Positions 7,893 to 16,715 of a stretch of 64,000 nucleotides of DNA are shown here, piece by piece (the first letter of the stretch is position 1; every line of letters begins with the position of its first letter). The DNA is taken from the IMG/VR virus record IMGVR_UViG_3300028197_001738, positions 1 to 64,000 of that record. One strand, given 5' to 3'. The translations under genes were made by a program, and so were the position numbers. Source of the DNA: a virus. The notes below the pieces were generated by a model. That model was not told the DNA's origin. It was given only the letters and a program-made list of their open reading frames with translations, and did no database searches.

Positions 7893-10800
7893 ATGTCAAA
7901 CACTTCCCTTCAACACAATTTACAACTTGATCCAACTCAGCATGTTATATTTAGCGAAGCTTTTAGGAATGGCGATAAACAACCCTTAAATGGAAGAACA
8001 TACTATAACAATCCCCTGTCTGTAACATTGTATGAAGGCGAAATTGCTAAAATAACAGCGACGGGATTGATAAATTTTAATAATCATTGTGACCCCTATA
8101 CTCCCGATGGTAGTGCTACATGTTCTAGTCAGACCGATATGGTCGGAGGTTCTCCTCCCGGAGCATTATATGGAAGATTAGGTTTAGGAAATATTTTCCG
8201 AATAGGGTCATCTTCTACAATTACTGTATCCAAAACACAAGTTTTACATTTATTTTTAATAGACAGACCAGCAGAAGATAATTCAGGTAGCTGGGATATT
8301 ACAGTAGATATTTCTAGTCTTCGAGCTGCTCGTAGAGATGAACAAAACTGTTTTAATAAATTAGATTCAGATTTGCCCCAAGGTTTAAATTGTTGTTCAT
8401 TCATACAAACAGCCCTTCCTAATAGTGCTAATTATGGTAAGAATGCCAATTGGAAAGGTAGTGTTAATTCAAGCCTGCCTTTCGTTTCAGGTAATATAAC
8501 GACTGTGGGCAGTAATGGAGGAGCTAGTTATTACGGAACGCGAGATCAAACAGGGAATGTTGCAGAGATTAACGACGCATATATAGTTGATCCTGTCGGA
8601 GGTGACTCTAGAGGTCTTAGAGGAGGATCTTTTGCAGAACAAATACAGTTTATTTCAAAATCTCATAGAGGGTCCGTGCCTGTTCAAGATGCAGGAGAAT
8701 TTAGTAGCGACATAGGATTTAGATTATCTTCTCCGTATGACGAAGGGGTGTATAGATTCCATAATCAATTTTTGCCTGTTCTTAATTCTGGAAATACCGC
8801 AGACTCTACGAGCTATGGGAATGTTGATTATAATTATTATATCACCAAATTCCCGATTAGTAATACTGAATATGTGCAATTCCTTAATACAGTGGATCCA
8901 AGCGGAGATAATCAGCAGGATTTATTTAAGTCATCTACTCAAAATTTTTATAGAGGCATATCTAACACAGGAACAGTAAGTGGTTCGATATACGGATGTG
9001 ATGTAAATATGGATTTCAAGCCAGTGAATTTGGTAGACTGGTTTAATGCTGCTAGATTTGCTAACTGGTTACATAATAAAGTTTCTATCGGCCCTGATGT
9101 TACTGGGGACGCAGCTACAGAAGATGGAGCTTATACTTTAAATGGCCTTAACAGCGGTGTTGTTTATGCTAATGCTGACGCAAAATACAGAATACCAACT
9201 GAAGATGAATGGTATAAAGCGGCTTATTATGATGGTTCTGTAGATAGTTATTGGAAATATGCGACACAAACCAATGACGACCCAGAACAAGTTTGTGCTA
9301 GTAACGCAGGAGATGGAGGACAGTGCGATCCTCTACCAACTCCAACAGCAACGCCGACGAGTACAGTAACCCCAACAAATACAGCTACCGCTGGTCCTAC
9401 TCCTACACAAACAGCTACAGCTACAGTTACTCCAACAAACACCGCTTCTGCTACAGCGACACCTACTAACACCCCTACTAACACCGTTACTCCAACTAAC
9501 ACTCCTACTTCATCTGTAACTCCTACTCAAACAGCTTCAGCAACAGCTACGACCACAGCTGTTCCTACGGCCACAGCTTCTGTGACACCGACACAAACAC
9601 CAACAAATACTCCTACAAATTCAGTTACTCCTACACAAACAGCTTCAGCAACAGCTACATCTACCACTACTGCCACTCCAACACAAACGCCAACAAATAC
9701 TCCTACTAATTCAGTAACTCCTACCACAACCCCAACAAATACGGCAACTACTACTGCCACGGCCACCACAACACACACTCCAACTAATACTCAAACACCA
9801 ACGAACACACCAACAAATAGTGTGACTCCTACTCAAACACCAACTAATACTGTTACTCCTTCTTCGACAAACACTAGTACTCCCACTCCCACAGCGACAA
9901 CAACGGGTACGGCTACTCCTTCTCCCACAGTCACTAGTACTGTCACTCCAAGTAACACTCAAACGAATACAGCAACTTTAACAGCTACTCCCACTAATTC
10001 CGCAACCCCTACTCAAACGCCAACGAACACGCCAACGCAAACTAATACGGCTAGCCCCAACAGCACACCAACGCTTACGACGACGAACACTCCGACCAAC
10101 ACCTTAACTCAGATGTTCTTCACTCCTACCCCAACGAATACCCCATCGAACACAGCTACTGTTACGCCAACAGCTACTACTACAGCAACAGCTACGCCTA
10201 CAAGTACCACAGAAGCAACAGCAACCCCTACAACAACACAGACAGCAACTGTCACGCCAACCTCATCAGTAACACCTACTATAACCCCTACAACAACTCA
10301 GACTCCAACCAATAGTCCAACCTCTTCTGTAACCCCAACGATAACTCCAACTAGTACTATAACTCCGAGTATTACTCCTACGATCACTCCTTCTGTAAGT
10401 GTCCTTGGGGACACGAACAACATGCAATTAGTTGTTGAAGTCGTTGACGCAGCAGTAACTAGTCAATCAACTCTAACAGTGCTTCTAGACCCAACTGATA
10501 CCTGTGTTATTAATTGGGGAGATGGTGAAGTGGAATATGTCACTAACGAACAACCATCAGTTTACACTCATACCTATTCGGCTAATGGAGTTTATAGAGC
10601 GTCAATTGTAAACCCAATTCAAAGAATAAGTTTTTATGGTTCGGTTGTATTGACCCATGTTTTGAGCTGGGGTAATTCTCCCGAATTAGGAAAATATCCA
10701 GGCTATGGAATGTTTGAACAATGTATAAATTTAGTAGGAGTCCCATCAATATTTCCCGCTAATCTTGTATTCGCATCATATATGTTTGCTGGTTGTAGAA

Positions 10801-11612
10801 AATTGGGCTCGATACCTATAGATCTTAGTGGATGGGACACAACAAGCATAGGTACTGCTGACTCAATGTTCAAAGGATGTATTTCTCTTGGTATGTATAG
10901 TCCTGTTGGTATTCAATATTGGAATTTACCATATCTCGCTGATGCATCCAGTATGTTTCAAGGATGTTTCTCTTTAAATGAATCTATATCCTGGAACCTT
11001 CCTAGTTTGTCAAAAGTAGACAACATGTTCAATAGCTGCAACCTGCTAAATAGCGATATCTCTATGCAGAACATGACTAATCTAAGTAATATTTATGCTA
11101 TGTTTATGGATTGTACTAGTCTTAATAGCAGCATTAATGTAAACACAGCGAACGCAACGTCAATGAGATACATGTTCTACAATTGTAATAGTTTAAATCA
11201 AAATTTAGCAGCAACTATGTCATTCGGCAAACTTGGACAAGGGGATGTTGCTACAAGATCTTGCTCGCTAGAAGGTTTCGCTGGAGGCGCAACAAAACTT
11301 ACTGGTGCCAACTACGATGGACTCTTGCAAGAGTGGAATGATAGTACTTATCCAGTAACTTTCACGAATGTAGATATGGGCCGATCCACTCCTAGCGTTG
11401 GCGCTGGTCAAAACGATAAAATCAGTCTTATTGATAAAGGCTGGACTATATTTGACGGAGAAAACCTCAATTTAAATCCTTCAGCACCTTCAGAGTGTGA
11501 ATTGGATACGCCATTTTATAGTGTGCCACCTCCACCTCCACAACTGCCACCGCCACCTCCACAACTGCCACCGCCTCCACCGCCGCCACCGCCGCCTCCA
11601 CCGCCATATTAG
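7893..11612 (+). CDS. multi-domain adhesin: LecA-like, permuted FGE, Pro-Thr stalk, PKD-like, BspA repeats, poly-Pro
   Basis: This is a 1239-residue protein. Residues about 10-150 form a beta-rich domain resembling LecA-type sugar-binding sandwiches (A-L-Y-G-R-L-G, then [11 protein letters not shown]), a weak match. Residues about 165-290 match the C-terminal half of an FGE/C-lectin domain ([11 protein letters not shown], then R-G-L-R-G-G-S, then I-G-F-R-L). Residues 310-464 match its N-terminal half ([13 protein letters not shown], then [13 protein letters not shown]), the reverse of the usual order. A Pro-Thr stalk fills about 480-837. A PKD-like domain ([10 protein letters not shown], then G-V-Y-R-A-S-I-V) lies at about 845-910. 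BspA/DUF285-like repeats (Y-M-F-A-G-C, S-M-F-K-G-C, A-M-F-M-D-C) lie at about 915-1136. The protein ends in about 28 mostly proline residues. The domain set suits a long, flexible host-binding fibre. Confidence 0.75.
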   Translation: MSNTSLQHNLQLDPTQHVIFSEAFRNGDKQPLNGRTYYNNPLSVTLYEGEIAKITATGLINFNNHCDPYTPDGSATCSSQTDMVGGSPPGALYGRLGLGNIFRIGSSSTITVSKTQVLHLFLIDRPAEDNSGSWDITVDISSLRAARRDEQNCFNKLDSDLPQGLNCCSFIQTALPNSANYGKNANWKGSVNSSLPFVSGNITTVGSNGGASYYGTRDQTGNVAEINDAYIVDPVGGDSRGLRGGSFAEQIQFISKSHRGSVPVQDAGEFSSDIGFRLSSPYDEGVYRFHNQFLPVLNSGNTADSTSYGNVDYNYYITKFPISNTEYVQFLNTVDPSGDNQQDLFKSSTQNFYRGISNTGTVSGSIYGCDVNMDFKPVNLVDWFNAARFANWLHNKVSIGPDVTGDAATEDGAYTLNGLNSGVVYANADAKYRIPTEDEWYKAAYYDGSVDSYWKYATQTNDDPEQVCASNAGDGGQCDPLPTPTATPTSTVTPTNTATAGPTPTQTATATVTPTNTASATATPTNTPTNTVTPTNTPTSSVTPTQTASATATTTAVPTATASVTPTQTPTNTPTNSVTPTQTASATATSTTTATPTQTPTNTPTNSVTPTTTPTNTATTTATATTTHTPTNTQTPTNTPTNSVTPTQTPTNTVTPSSTNTSTPTPTATTTGTATPSPTVTSTVTPSNTQTNTATLTATPTNSATPTQTPTNTPTQTNTASPNSTPTLTTTNTPTNTLTQMFFTPTPTNTPSNTATVTPTATTTATATPTSTTEATATPTTTQTATVTPTSSVTPTITPTTTQTPTNSPTSSVTPTITPTSTITPSITPTITPSVSVLGDTNNMQLVVEVVDAAVTSQSTLTVLLDPTDTCVINWGDGEVEYVTNEQPSVYTHTYSANGVYRASIVNPIQRISFYGSVVLTHVLSWGNSPELGKYPGYGMFEQCINLVGVPSIFPANLVFASYMFAGCRKLGSIPIDLSGWDTTSIGTADSMFKGCISLGMYSPVGIQYWNLPYLADASSMFQGCFSLNESISWNLPSLSKVDNMFNSCNLLNSDISMQNMTNLSNIYAMFMDCTSLNSSINVNTANATSMRYMFYNCNSLNQNLAATMSFGKLGQGDVATRSCSLEGFAGGATKLTGANYDGLLQEWNDSTYPVTFTNVDMGRSTPSVGAGQNDKISLIDKGWTIFDGENLNLNPSAPSECELDTPFYSVPPPPPQLPPPPPQLPPPPPPPPPPPPPY
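9332..10404 (+). repeat. 1.07-kb Pro-Thr stalk-coding repeat region
   Basis: About 358 codons, almost all Thr, Pro, Asn, Ser, Ala or Val, form T-P-T-N-T-P-T and T-A-T-A-T units. Many near-identical 15-40 base stretches recur (for example ACTCCTACACAAACAGC near 9520 and 9630). One non-conforming island (Q-M-F-F) sits near 10110. The frame is kept throughout. Confidence 0.85.
11523..11609 (+). repeat. poly-proline coding repeat
   Basis: CCN-rich tandem units (CCACCTCCACCTCCACAACTG repeated, then CCG/CCT/CCA runs) encode P-P-P-P-P-Q-L twice and then an unbroken proline run at the adhesin's C terminus. The left edge of the window (1-47) carries a similar poly-proline run in another gene. Confidence 0.8.
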
Positions 11613-11619
11613 GAGTTTA

Positions 11620-12021
11620 ATGATGAACAATAAACAAATCGTAGAAAATTTAACCAAAAAAATATACGACAATATGGGCTATAATTCAGATTTAGACAAA
11701 GCAGGAAGCATACTTATTATACTAGCTTTAGCTGGTATAACTTTATCATTAATTAGAATAATACAAGAATGTAATAGCAACAAACTATCTAAGATGACAG
11801 AAGAAGAACAAACTCAGTTCTTGCAAAGTAGAATCAAAACTTTGTGCTCTAAGAATACTTGGATTAGTAAGTGGAGATTAAACAAGATTGTTAAGAGACA
11901 TTTATCAACAGAAGAGTACAAAATGTTTGGTAAAAAAGCAACGGACGCGATAATTAAGTCAGGGAAGAATATAGAATATAAAGAGTGTCATGCTTTAATG
12001 GGAGAATCAAATAATGTTTAG
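11620..12021 (+). CDS. single-pass membrane protein of unknown function
   Basis: The protein has 133 residues. The start is ATG at 11620 or 11623. AGGAG at 11611-11615 is four and seven bases away respectively, so 11623 has the better spacing. An upstream in-frame ATG at 11497 overlaps the adhesin and reads low-complexity His-rich sequence, so it is rejected. There is one hydrophobic helix (about residues 30-45, LIILALAGITLSLI), then a basic cytoplasmic-looking domain rich in K and R. It overlaps the next gene by 8 bases. No family is recognised. Confidence 0.5.
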   Translation: MMNNKQIVENLTKKIYDNMGYNSDLDKAGSILIILALAGITLSLIRIIQECNSNKLSKMTEEEQTQFLQSRIKTLCSKNTWISKWRLNKIVKRHLSTEEYKMFGKKATDAIIKSGKNIEYKECHALMGESNNV

Positions 12022-12262
12022 TATAATTATATGGTGTGTATATGGTATATTCGTAGGAGCTATTGCTAAAAGTATCGTTCCTGGAGAAGAAAATTTTGGT
12101 TTTTTTAAGACTATAGCACTAGGAGTAGCGGGCTCATATTGTGGAGGCGCAGTATTATATATGCTTGGCGAATATTCAGCAGTAGAGCCAGCTGGTATTT
12201 TTATGGGAATAGCAGGTTCTGTTTTAAGCTTAGTGTTATATAATAAATTAACGACTAAGTAA
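12014..12262 (+). CDS. transglycosylase-associated (GlsB/YeaQ/YmgE-like) membrane protein
   Basis: This 82-residue protein consists of three hydrophobic helices with the family's glycine-rich pattern: G-I-F-V-G-A-I-A-K near the N terminus, then a G-E-E-N-F-G-F-F loop, then A-L-G-V-A-G-S-Y-C-G-G, and a last helix rich in G and A. The length fits the family, whose members are small inner-membrane proteins of unclear stress-related function in bacteria. In a phage it may be a holin-like pore former or a membrane modulator. That is inference. It overlaps the upstream membrane-protein gene, so the two are probably co-translated. Confidence 0.7.
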   Translation: MFSIIIWCVYGIFVGAIAKSIVPGEENFGFFKTIALGVAGSYCGGAVLYMLGEYSAVEPAGIFMGIAGSVLSLVLYNKLTTK

Positions 12263-12281
12263 AAAACAACAAGGTCCATAA

Positions 12282-13889
12282 ATGCTTCCAAAAAATTTTG
12301 ATTGGGAATATTATATTTCTGCCAATCATGACCTACAAAAAGCTGGTATTCAGGACGAAACTTCTGCTATCAAACACTGGTTAGAAAATGGCTATAAAGA
12401 AAATCGTAAGTATTGCGGTTCGAAAAATACTCTGTCTCTGATCGTAGCATGTAAAGACCGAGTATACAATTTGGTCGAAGCATTAAATTCTTGGCTAGAA
12501 ATAGATAGAATTACAGAATGTATAATTGTAGATTATAATTCGAGTCCATCTGTATTAGAAAATGAATACTTTGAGTCTTTAAAAAATAATAGTAAAATTA
12601 AAATTGTTAGAGTTGTTAATAAAGAAAGATTTAATCTGGGGCAAGCATATAATATTGCAATAGATTACTGTAACAATAGAAATATATTAAAAATAGATGC
12701 TGATCATATATGTAAAGATTCTAGTTTTTTAGATTATTTTGTAGAACCCTATGTTCATACATGCTTTCTTCATGGAGACCACATTTTTTGTGATAGTGGT
12801 CTTTCTGGATTTTGCCTTTTCCCTAAAGAAGCGAATGTTTATTATAGAGAAGACCTAAATGCGTGGGGTCATGATGATTTAGATTTCTACAATCGTCTTA
12901 GGCAAAAACCTCATCCTTACGACCCAAAACAAAAATTGAAAGAAGTTATATTTTTTAATATTGACAAGTATATAGAACACAAGCCCCATGCAACAGATAC
13001 TCATTATTATCAAAACAAACACAAAAATAACCATTTAAATAAATCACTATGTTTAATTAATCCTTATTTAGAACCATTAAGACAAGAATATAAATTAAAT
13101 AATAACGAAGAAATTATTTTTAATAATAAAAAAACTATAGATAAAATTTATTGTATTAATCTTGAGCACAGGACGGATAGATGGCAAAACTGTAATAACA
13201 TAACAAATATAGAACGTTTCGATGCTGTTAATACTAGTGATGTTACGGATCAATATATTCAAAACGGGTTAACTTACAAACCTATCGATACGGAAGTAGC
13301 CATATATTTTTATGTACATTCTGGAGCCTATGGAGCATATTTAAGTCATTACTTATTATGGCAGAAAATAGTTGCCAGTGATGTAGACTATGCTTTGGTA
13401 TTAGAAGACGACATAGAGTTAAGTAGTGTTACAAATTTTTTAGACTCTAATCTTTTAATCGAAGAGTATGATTTTATACAACTTTCTAAAAAAATTAGAT
13501 TTGATATATATAACAACGCAATATTTGACGGTGCAGAATCGTATATTATATCTAACAAAGGAGCAAACACGCTATTGTCCTTAACTCATTCTCCATTTTT
13601 ATTTGACAAGTTGGGCGTAAACAAGTATAATAATGCAAACTATGTCGATTCTGTGTCTAATAATTATCGATGGTCAGAACAACCAGCCATCACTTGTCCC
13701 GTAGATAAGTTTATGGGGTATGCTTGTCAGACGGGGTTATTAAAATTTTTCTTGTATCCAACTATTAATATAGATAAAGAATTGTCAAAAAAATCGAACA
13801 TAGCAATAGAAGGTAGTATTAATGCTTGGAATTTTGATTATAATACTATTAAGCATTATTCTAAATTGATTGGAAACATAAATGAGTAG
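12282..13889 (+). CDS. two-domain glycosyltransferase (GT2-like plus GT25-like)
   Basis: This is a 535-residue protein. Residues 1-40 hold a short motif seen in front of some glycosyltransferases (F-D-W-E-Y-Y-I-S-A-N-H-D-L, then H-W-x-x-x-G). Residues about 48-220 look like a GT-A/GT2 domain: LSLIVACKDRVYN, then N-L-G-Q-A-Y-N-I-A, and a D-A-D metal-binding triad. From about 287 a GT25-type domain begins with KIYCINLEHRTDRW, continues with YGAYLSHYLLW and has LEDDIEL near 373. GT25 enzymes act on lipopolysaccharide or glycoproteins. The two domains suggest successive sugar transfers. The substrate is unknown. Its end overlaps the dCMP deaminase start by 8 bases. It stands apart from the glycosyltransferase cassette at 31.5-38 kb. 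Confidence 0.8.
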   Translation: MLPKNFDWEYYISANHDLQKAGIQDETSAIKHWLENGYKENRKYCGSKNTLSLIVACKDRVYNLVEALNSWLEIDRITECIIVDYNSSPSVLENEYFESLKNNSKIKIVRVVNKERFNLGQAYNIAIDYCNNRNILKIDADHICKDSSFLDYFVEPYVHTCFLHGDHIFCDSGLSGFCLFPKEANVYYREDLNAWGHDDLDFYNRLRQKPHPYDPKQKLKEVIFFNIDKYIEHKPHATDTHYYQNKHKNNHLNKSLCLINPYLEPLRQEYKLNNNEEIIFNNKKTIDKIYCINLEHRTDRWQNCNNITNIERFDAVNTSDVTDQYIQNGLTYKPIDTEVAIYFYVHSGAYGAYLSHYLLWQKIVASDVDYALVLEDDIELSSVTNFLDSNLLIEEYDFIQLSKKIRFDIYNNAIFDGAESYIISNKGANTLLSLTHSPFLFDKLGVNKYNNANYVDSVSNNYRWSEQPAITCPVDKFMGYACQTGLLKFFLYPTINIDKELSKKSNIAIEGSINAWNFDYNTIKHYSKLIGNINE

Positions 13890-14340
13890 GCCGGATTGGA
13901 CAGATTATTTTTTAGGATTAGCCAAAGTTGTTTCACAGAGGAGTCACGACATACACACTAAGCATGGCTGCGTAATTACAGATCAACAGCATAGAATATT
14001 AGGAGTTGGCTACAATGGCTTTCCAAAAGGCATGGATGATGGATCTCTTCCTACTTCTCGTCCAGAAAAATATCGCTGGATGATTCATGCAGAAAGAAAT
14101 GCATTGTCTAATTGCGTCATTCGTCCAGACAATGGGATTGCTTACATAACAGGACAATGTTGCAATGACTGTATCATGTCTTTGTGGCAAGAAGGCGTTA
14201 CTCATATTGTTATGTCTGACACTCACGGGACTCATTTGTTTGATGAGAGAGAACAAAACATTTTCGATTTATTTGTAAAACAAACAGGTATTAAAATTTC
14301 AAAATGTACACCAAATTTATCTTGGATAAAAAAAATATAG
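13882..14340 (+). CDS. deoxycytidylate (dCMP) deaminase-like protein
   Basis: This 152-residue protein has a zinc-dependent deaminase motif with H69-A-E71 (MIHAERNAL) and C94-N-D-C97 (TGQCCNDCIMS) as likely metal ligands and proton shuttle. The substrate-loop sequence GYNGFPKGMDD is typical of dCMP deaminases. The enzyme converts dCMP to dUMP, feeding dTMP synthesis. The PC that normally opens the second motif is replaced by CC. It lies next to ribonucleotide reductase, which supports a role in nucleotide supply. It overlaps the upstream glycosyltransferase gene by 8 bases and ends before a 154-base regulatory gap. Confidence 0.85.
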   Translation: MSRPDWTDYFLGLAKVVSQRSHDIHTKHGCVITDQQHRILGVGYNGFPKGMDDGSLPTSRPEKYRWMIHAERNALSNCVIRPDNGIAYITGQCCNDCIMSLWQEGVTHIVMSDTHGTHLFDEREQNIFDLFVKQTGIKISKCTPNLSWIKKI

Positions 14341-14372
14341 TTAGCTAAAAGAATTTTTGGGGATTACCGGAT

Positions 14373-14386
14373 GGTGTATAATTAAT
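14373..14386 (+). promoter_or_regulatory. candidate promoter in the ribonucleotide reductase leader
   Basis: GGTGTATAATTAAT contains TATAAT at 14377-14382 and shares GGTGTAT with motifs at 314 and 3063. A weak TTGGGG lies 14 bases upstream of the TATAAT. The rest of the 154-base gap contains two short related segments, TTCGGCCCTT near 14403 and TTCGGGCCTT near 14463. Their GGCCC and GGGCC cores could pair. An AAGGAG ribosome binding site precedes 14495. No cobalamin-riboswitch signature is seen. Confidence 0.5.
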
Positions 14387-14494
14387 ACAATCAATACTTT
14401 ATTCGGCCCTTGTCTACTCTAACAAATGATTTATCATATCTATGACAGAATCAATCTTCATTTCGGGCCTTACAGATATTTTTAAGGAGTCAGT

Positions 14495-16693
14495 ATGTCG
14501 GCATTAAACGAGTTACAAAATTATACTTTTGTTAGTAAATACGCTAGATGGGTAGAAGCCGAGAATCGCAGAGAAACTTGGAAAGAAGCAGTTGATCGTG
14601 TCAAAAATATGATGCTAACTTATTATGCTGAAAAAGACGTCAAGAAAGAAATAGAGTGGGCTTATGACCTGATGTTTAAAAAGAAAATTTTGGGTAGCCA
14701 AAGAGCTTTGCAATTTGGAGGAGAGCCTATTCTTAAACGTCATGCAAAAATTTATAATTGCACTAGTTCGCATTGCGACAGACCTAGGTTTTTTCAAGAG
14801 TGTTTTTGGCTATTACTTTGCGGTAGTGGCACTGGCTTTAGTGTTCAAAAACATCATATAGCTAAACTACCTAATTTATCACAAACAAAAAAAGATAAGC
14901 GTAAGGGTGTAAAATATAAAATAGAAGATAGTATTGAAGGATGGTCTGATGCTCTTGGTATCTTATTAAGCTCATACTTTAATAAGCCTAGCGAATCACG
15001 GTTTTCTGAGTATAAAGATAAGTATATTATCTTTGATTATTCTAATATTCGTGAAAAGGGAGCTCAACTATCTTCGGGAGTAGGCAAAGCCCCAGGCTTT
15101 GAACCCTTACAAAATGGATTAGAAAAGATTAGAGAGTTACTAGATAGGTGTGTTGCTAATGAACAAAAAAAACTTCGACCTCTCGATGCTTATGATATTA
15201 TTATGCACAGCAGCGATGCTGTATTATCTGGTGGTGTTCGTAGAAGTGCGTCGTTAGCTTTATTTAGTGCTGATGATGAAAATATGGCCAAAGCCAAAAC
15301 TGGGAATTGGTATATAGATAATCCCCAAAGGGCCAGAAGTAACAACTCAGCACTACTCCTCAAAGATACTACCACATATGATGAATTCAATAGTCTTATG
15401 GAGTCCGTAAAAGAGTTTGGAGAGCCTGGATTTATTTGGAGCGACTCAACAGAGATGACTTTTAATCCATGCGTAGAAGTGGGCATGTGGCCCGTTGATG
15501 AAAAAACAGGAAAATCGGGCTGGCAGGGGTGTAATCTTTCTACTATTAATTGTTCGTCTTTGGTAGATGAAGATGATTTTTATGAAAGATGTAAAGCTGC
15601 TGCTATTATAGGTACTCTTCAAGCAGGTTTTACAGACTTAGATTATTTGGGTCAAGTTAGTAAAGATATTTTTGATAGAGAGGCTCTATTAGGCGTTTCA
15701 TTAACAGGCATTATGGAAAAACATGAGTTAGTATTAACAGAAAAAGTACTAAAGAAAGGAGCTAAAATAGCAGTTGATACCAACCAAAAACTAGCCAAAA
15801 TAATAGCTATCAATCAGGCCGCTAGAGTAACGTGTTTAAAACCAGAAGGAACTAGCAGCAGTATGCTTGGAACCAGCTCTGGAATCCATCCTCATCATGC
15901 TAAAAGATATATTAGACATGTACAAGCAAATATTTTAGAGGCTCCGTATCTGCACTTTAAAAGTTACAATCCATTAGCTTGTGAAAAATCATCATGGTCT
16001 GCTAACGACACAGATGAAGTAGTCAAATTCCCCATCGAAGTTCCAGATGGGTCTAAATTAAAAAATCAATTGCCAGCAGTAGAGATGCTATCCGTTGTTA
16101 AGGATGCACAAAGGAATTGGGTGCATTCTGGAAAAAATAGATCTTTATGCACACAAGACTTTCTGAGTCATAATGTTAGCAATACAGTAACAGTACAGCC
16201 AGATGAATGGGAGTCTGTTACTAAATTCATTTACAACAATAGAAAGTTTTTCGCTGGTATTAGCCTAATACCTCAAAGTGGAGATAAAGATTATCCCCAA
16301 GCTCCCTTTACTACTGTTTATACAAGCAGAGAGATTGCAAAAGAATACGGTGACGCTGCTTTATGGTGTTCAGGCTTAATAGAATTAGGCTTAAATGCTT
16401 TTGATAATAATTTATGGTCCGCTTGTGACTATATAACATTAAATCAAGACACAGATCAAGATGGAGAAGATAAAAAGTTATTTTCTTTAAAAATGAAAAG
16501 ATTTTCAAAAAAATATTTCGATGACGATACAAAAAGATTAACTTATTGTATGAAAGATGTATATAACTGGAAAATTTATACTGACTTGTATGAGAGTTTT
16601 TCTAAAGTCGATTATACGCAACTATTAGAAACAGAGGACAATACCGTAGGAATAGAGGAAATTAGTTGCGCTGGCGGCGCATGTCTAATCTAA
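14495..16693 (+). CDS. nrdJ: class II (adenosylcobalamin-dependent) ribonucleotide reductase
   Basis: This 732-residue protein is of the length and layout of monomeric class II ribonucleoside-triphosphate reductases. Visible landmarks are the N-terminal SQRALQFGG, C-G-S-G-T-G-F-S-V-Q around 109-118, the active-site N-P-C-V-E (N324, C326, E328), GWQGCNLSTIN, and P-E-G-T-S-S near 450. The C terminus C-A-G-G-A-C carries the swinging redox cysteines. It reduces ribonucleotides to deoxyribonucleotides, and the radical would come from vitamin B12 supplied by the host. No small-subunit gene accompanies it, as expected for class II. It has its own promoter-like leader and an AAGGAG ribosome binding site. 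Activity on NTP or NDP is not decided here. Confidence 0.85.
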   Translation: MSALNELQNYTFVSKYARWVEAENRRETWKEAVDRVKNMMLTYYAEKDVKKEIEWAYDLMFKKKILGSQRALQFGGEPILKRHAKIYNCTSSHCDRPRFFQECFWLLLCGSGTGFSVQKHHIAKLPNLSQTKKDKRKGVKYKIEDSIEGWSDALGILLSSYFNKPSESRFSEYKDKYIIFDYSNIREKGAQLSSGVGKAPGFEPLQNGLEKIRELLDRCVANEQKKLRPLDAYDIIMHSSDAVLSGGVRRSASLALFSADDENMAKAKTGNWYIDNPQRARSNNSALLLKDTTTYDEFNSLMESVKEFGEPGFIWSDSTEMTFNPCVEVGMWPVDEKTGKSGWQGCNLSTINCSSLVDEDDFYERCKAAAIIGTLQAGFTDLDYLGQVSKDIFDREALLGVSLTGIMEKHELVLTEKVLKKGAKIAVDTNQKLAKIIAINQAARVTCLKPEGTSSSMLGTSSGIHPHHAKRYIRHVQANILEAPYLHFKSYNPLACEKSSWSANDTDEVVKFPIEVPDGSKLKNQLPAVEMLSVVKDAQRNWVHSGKNRSLCTQDFLSHNVSNTVTVQPDEWESVTKFIYNNRKFFAGISLIPQSGDKDYPQAPFTTVYTSREIAKEYGDAALWCSGLIELGLNAFDNNLWSACDYITLNQDTDQDGEDKKLFSLKMKRFSKKYFDDDTKRLTYCMKDVYNWKIYTDLYESFSKVDYTQLLETEDNTVGIEEISCAGGACLI

Positions 16694-16715
16694 TTTATTC
16701 TGAAAGGTTAACAAA

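Noticed and set aside
7131-10404. CRISPR array or noncoding tandem repeat
   Set aside because: The repeats are degenerate, in frame and encode Pro-Thr stalks within long open reading frames. There are no uniform repeats with unique spacers.
6249-11612. Diversity-generating retroelement (variable C-lectin/FGE proteins as targets)
   Set aside because: C-lectin/FGE-type domains are typical targets, but no reverse transcriptase gene and no template-like repeat with adenine-biased differences are seen in the window. The FGE domains are also N-terminal rather than at the C terminus.
11497-11619. Upstream start for the membrane protein at 11620
   Set aside because: It would overlap the poly-proline end of the adhesin and translate it as His/Arg-rich low-complexity sequence. 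The ATG after AGGAG at 11611 is better.
14341-14494. Cobalamin riboswitch before the B12-dependent ribonucleotide reductase
   Set aside because: The gap is only 154 bases and I see no B12-box-like conserved core, only a promoter-like box and a short complementary pair.
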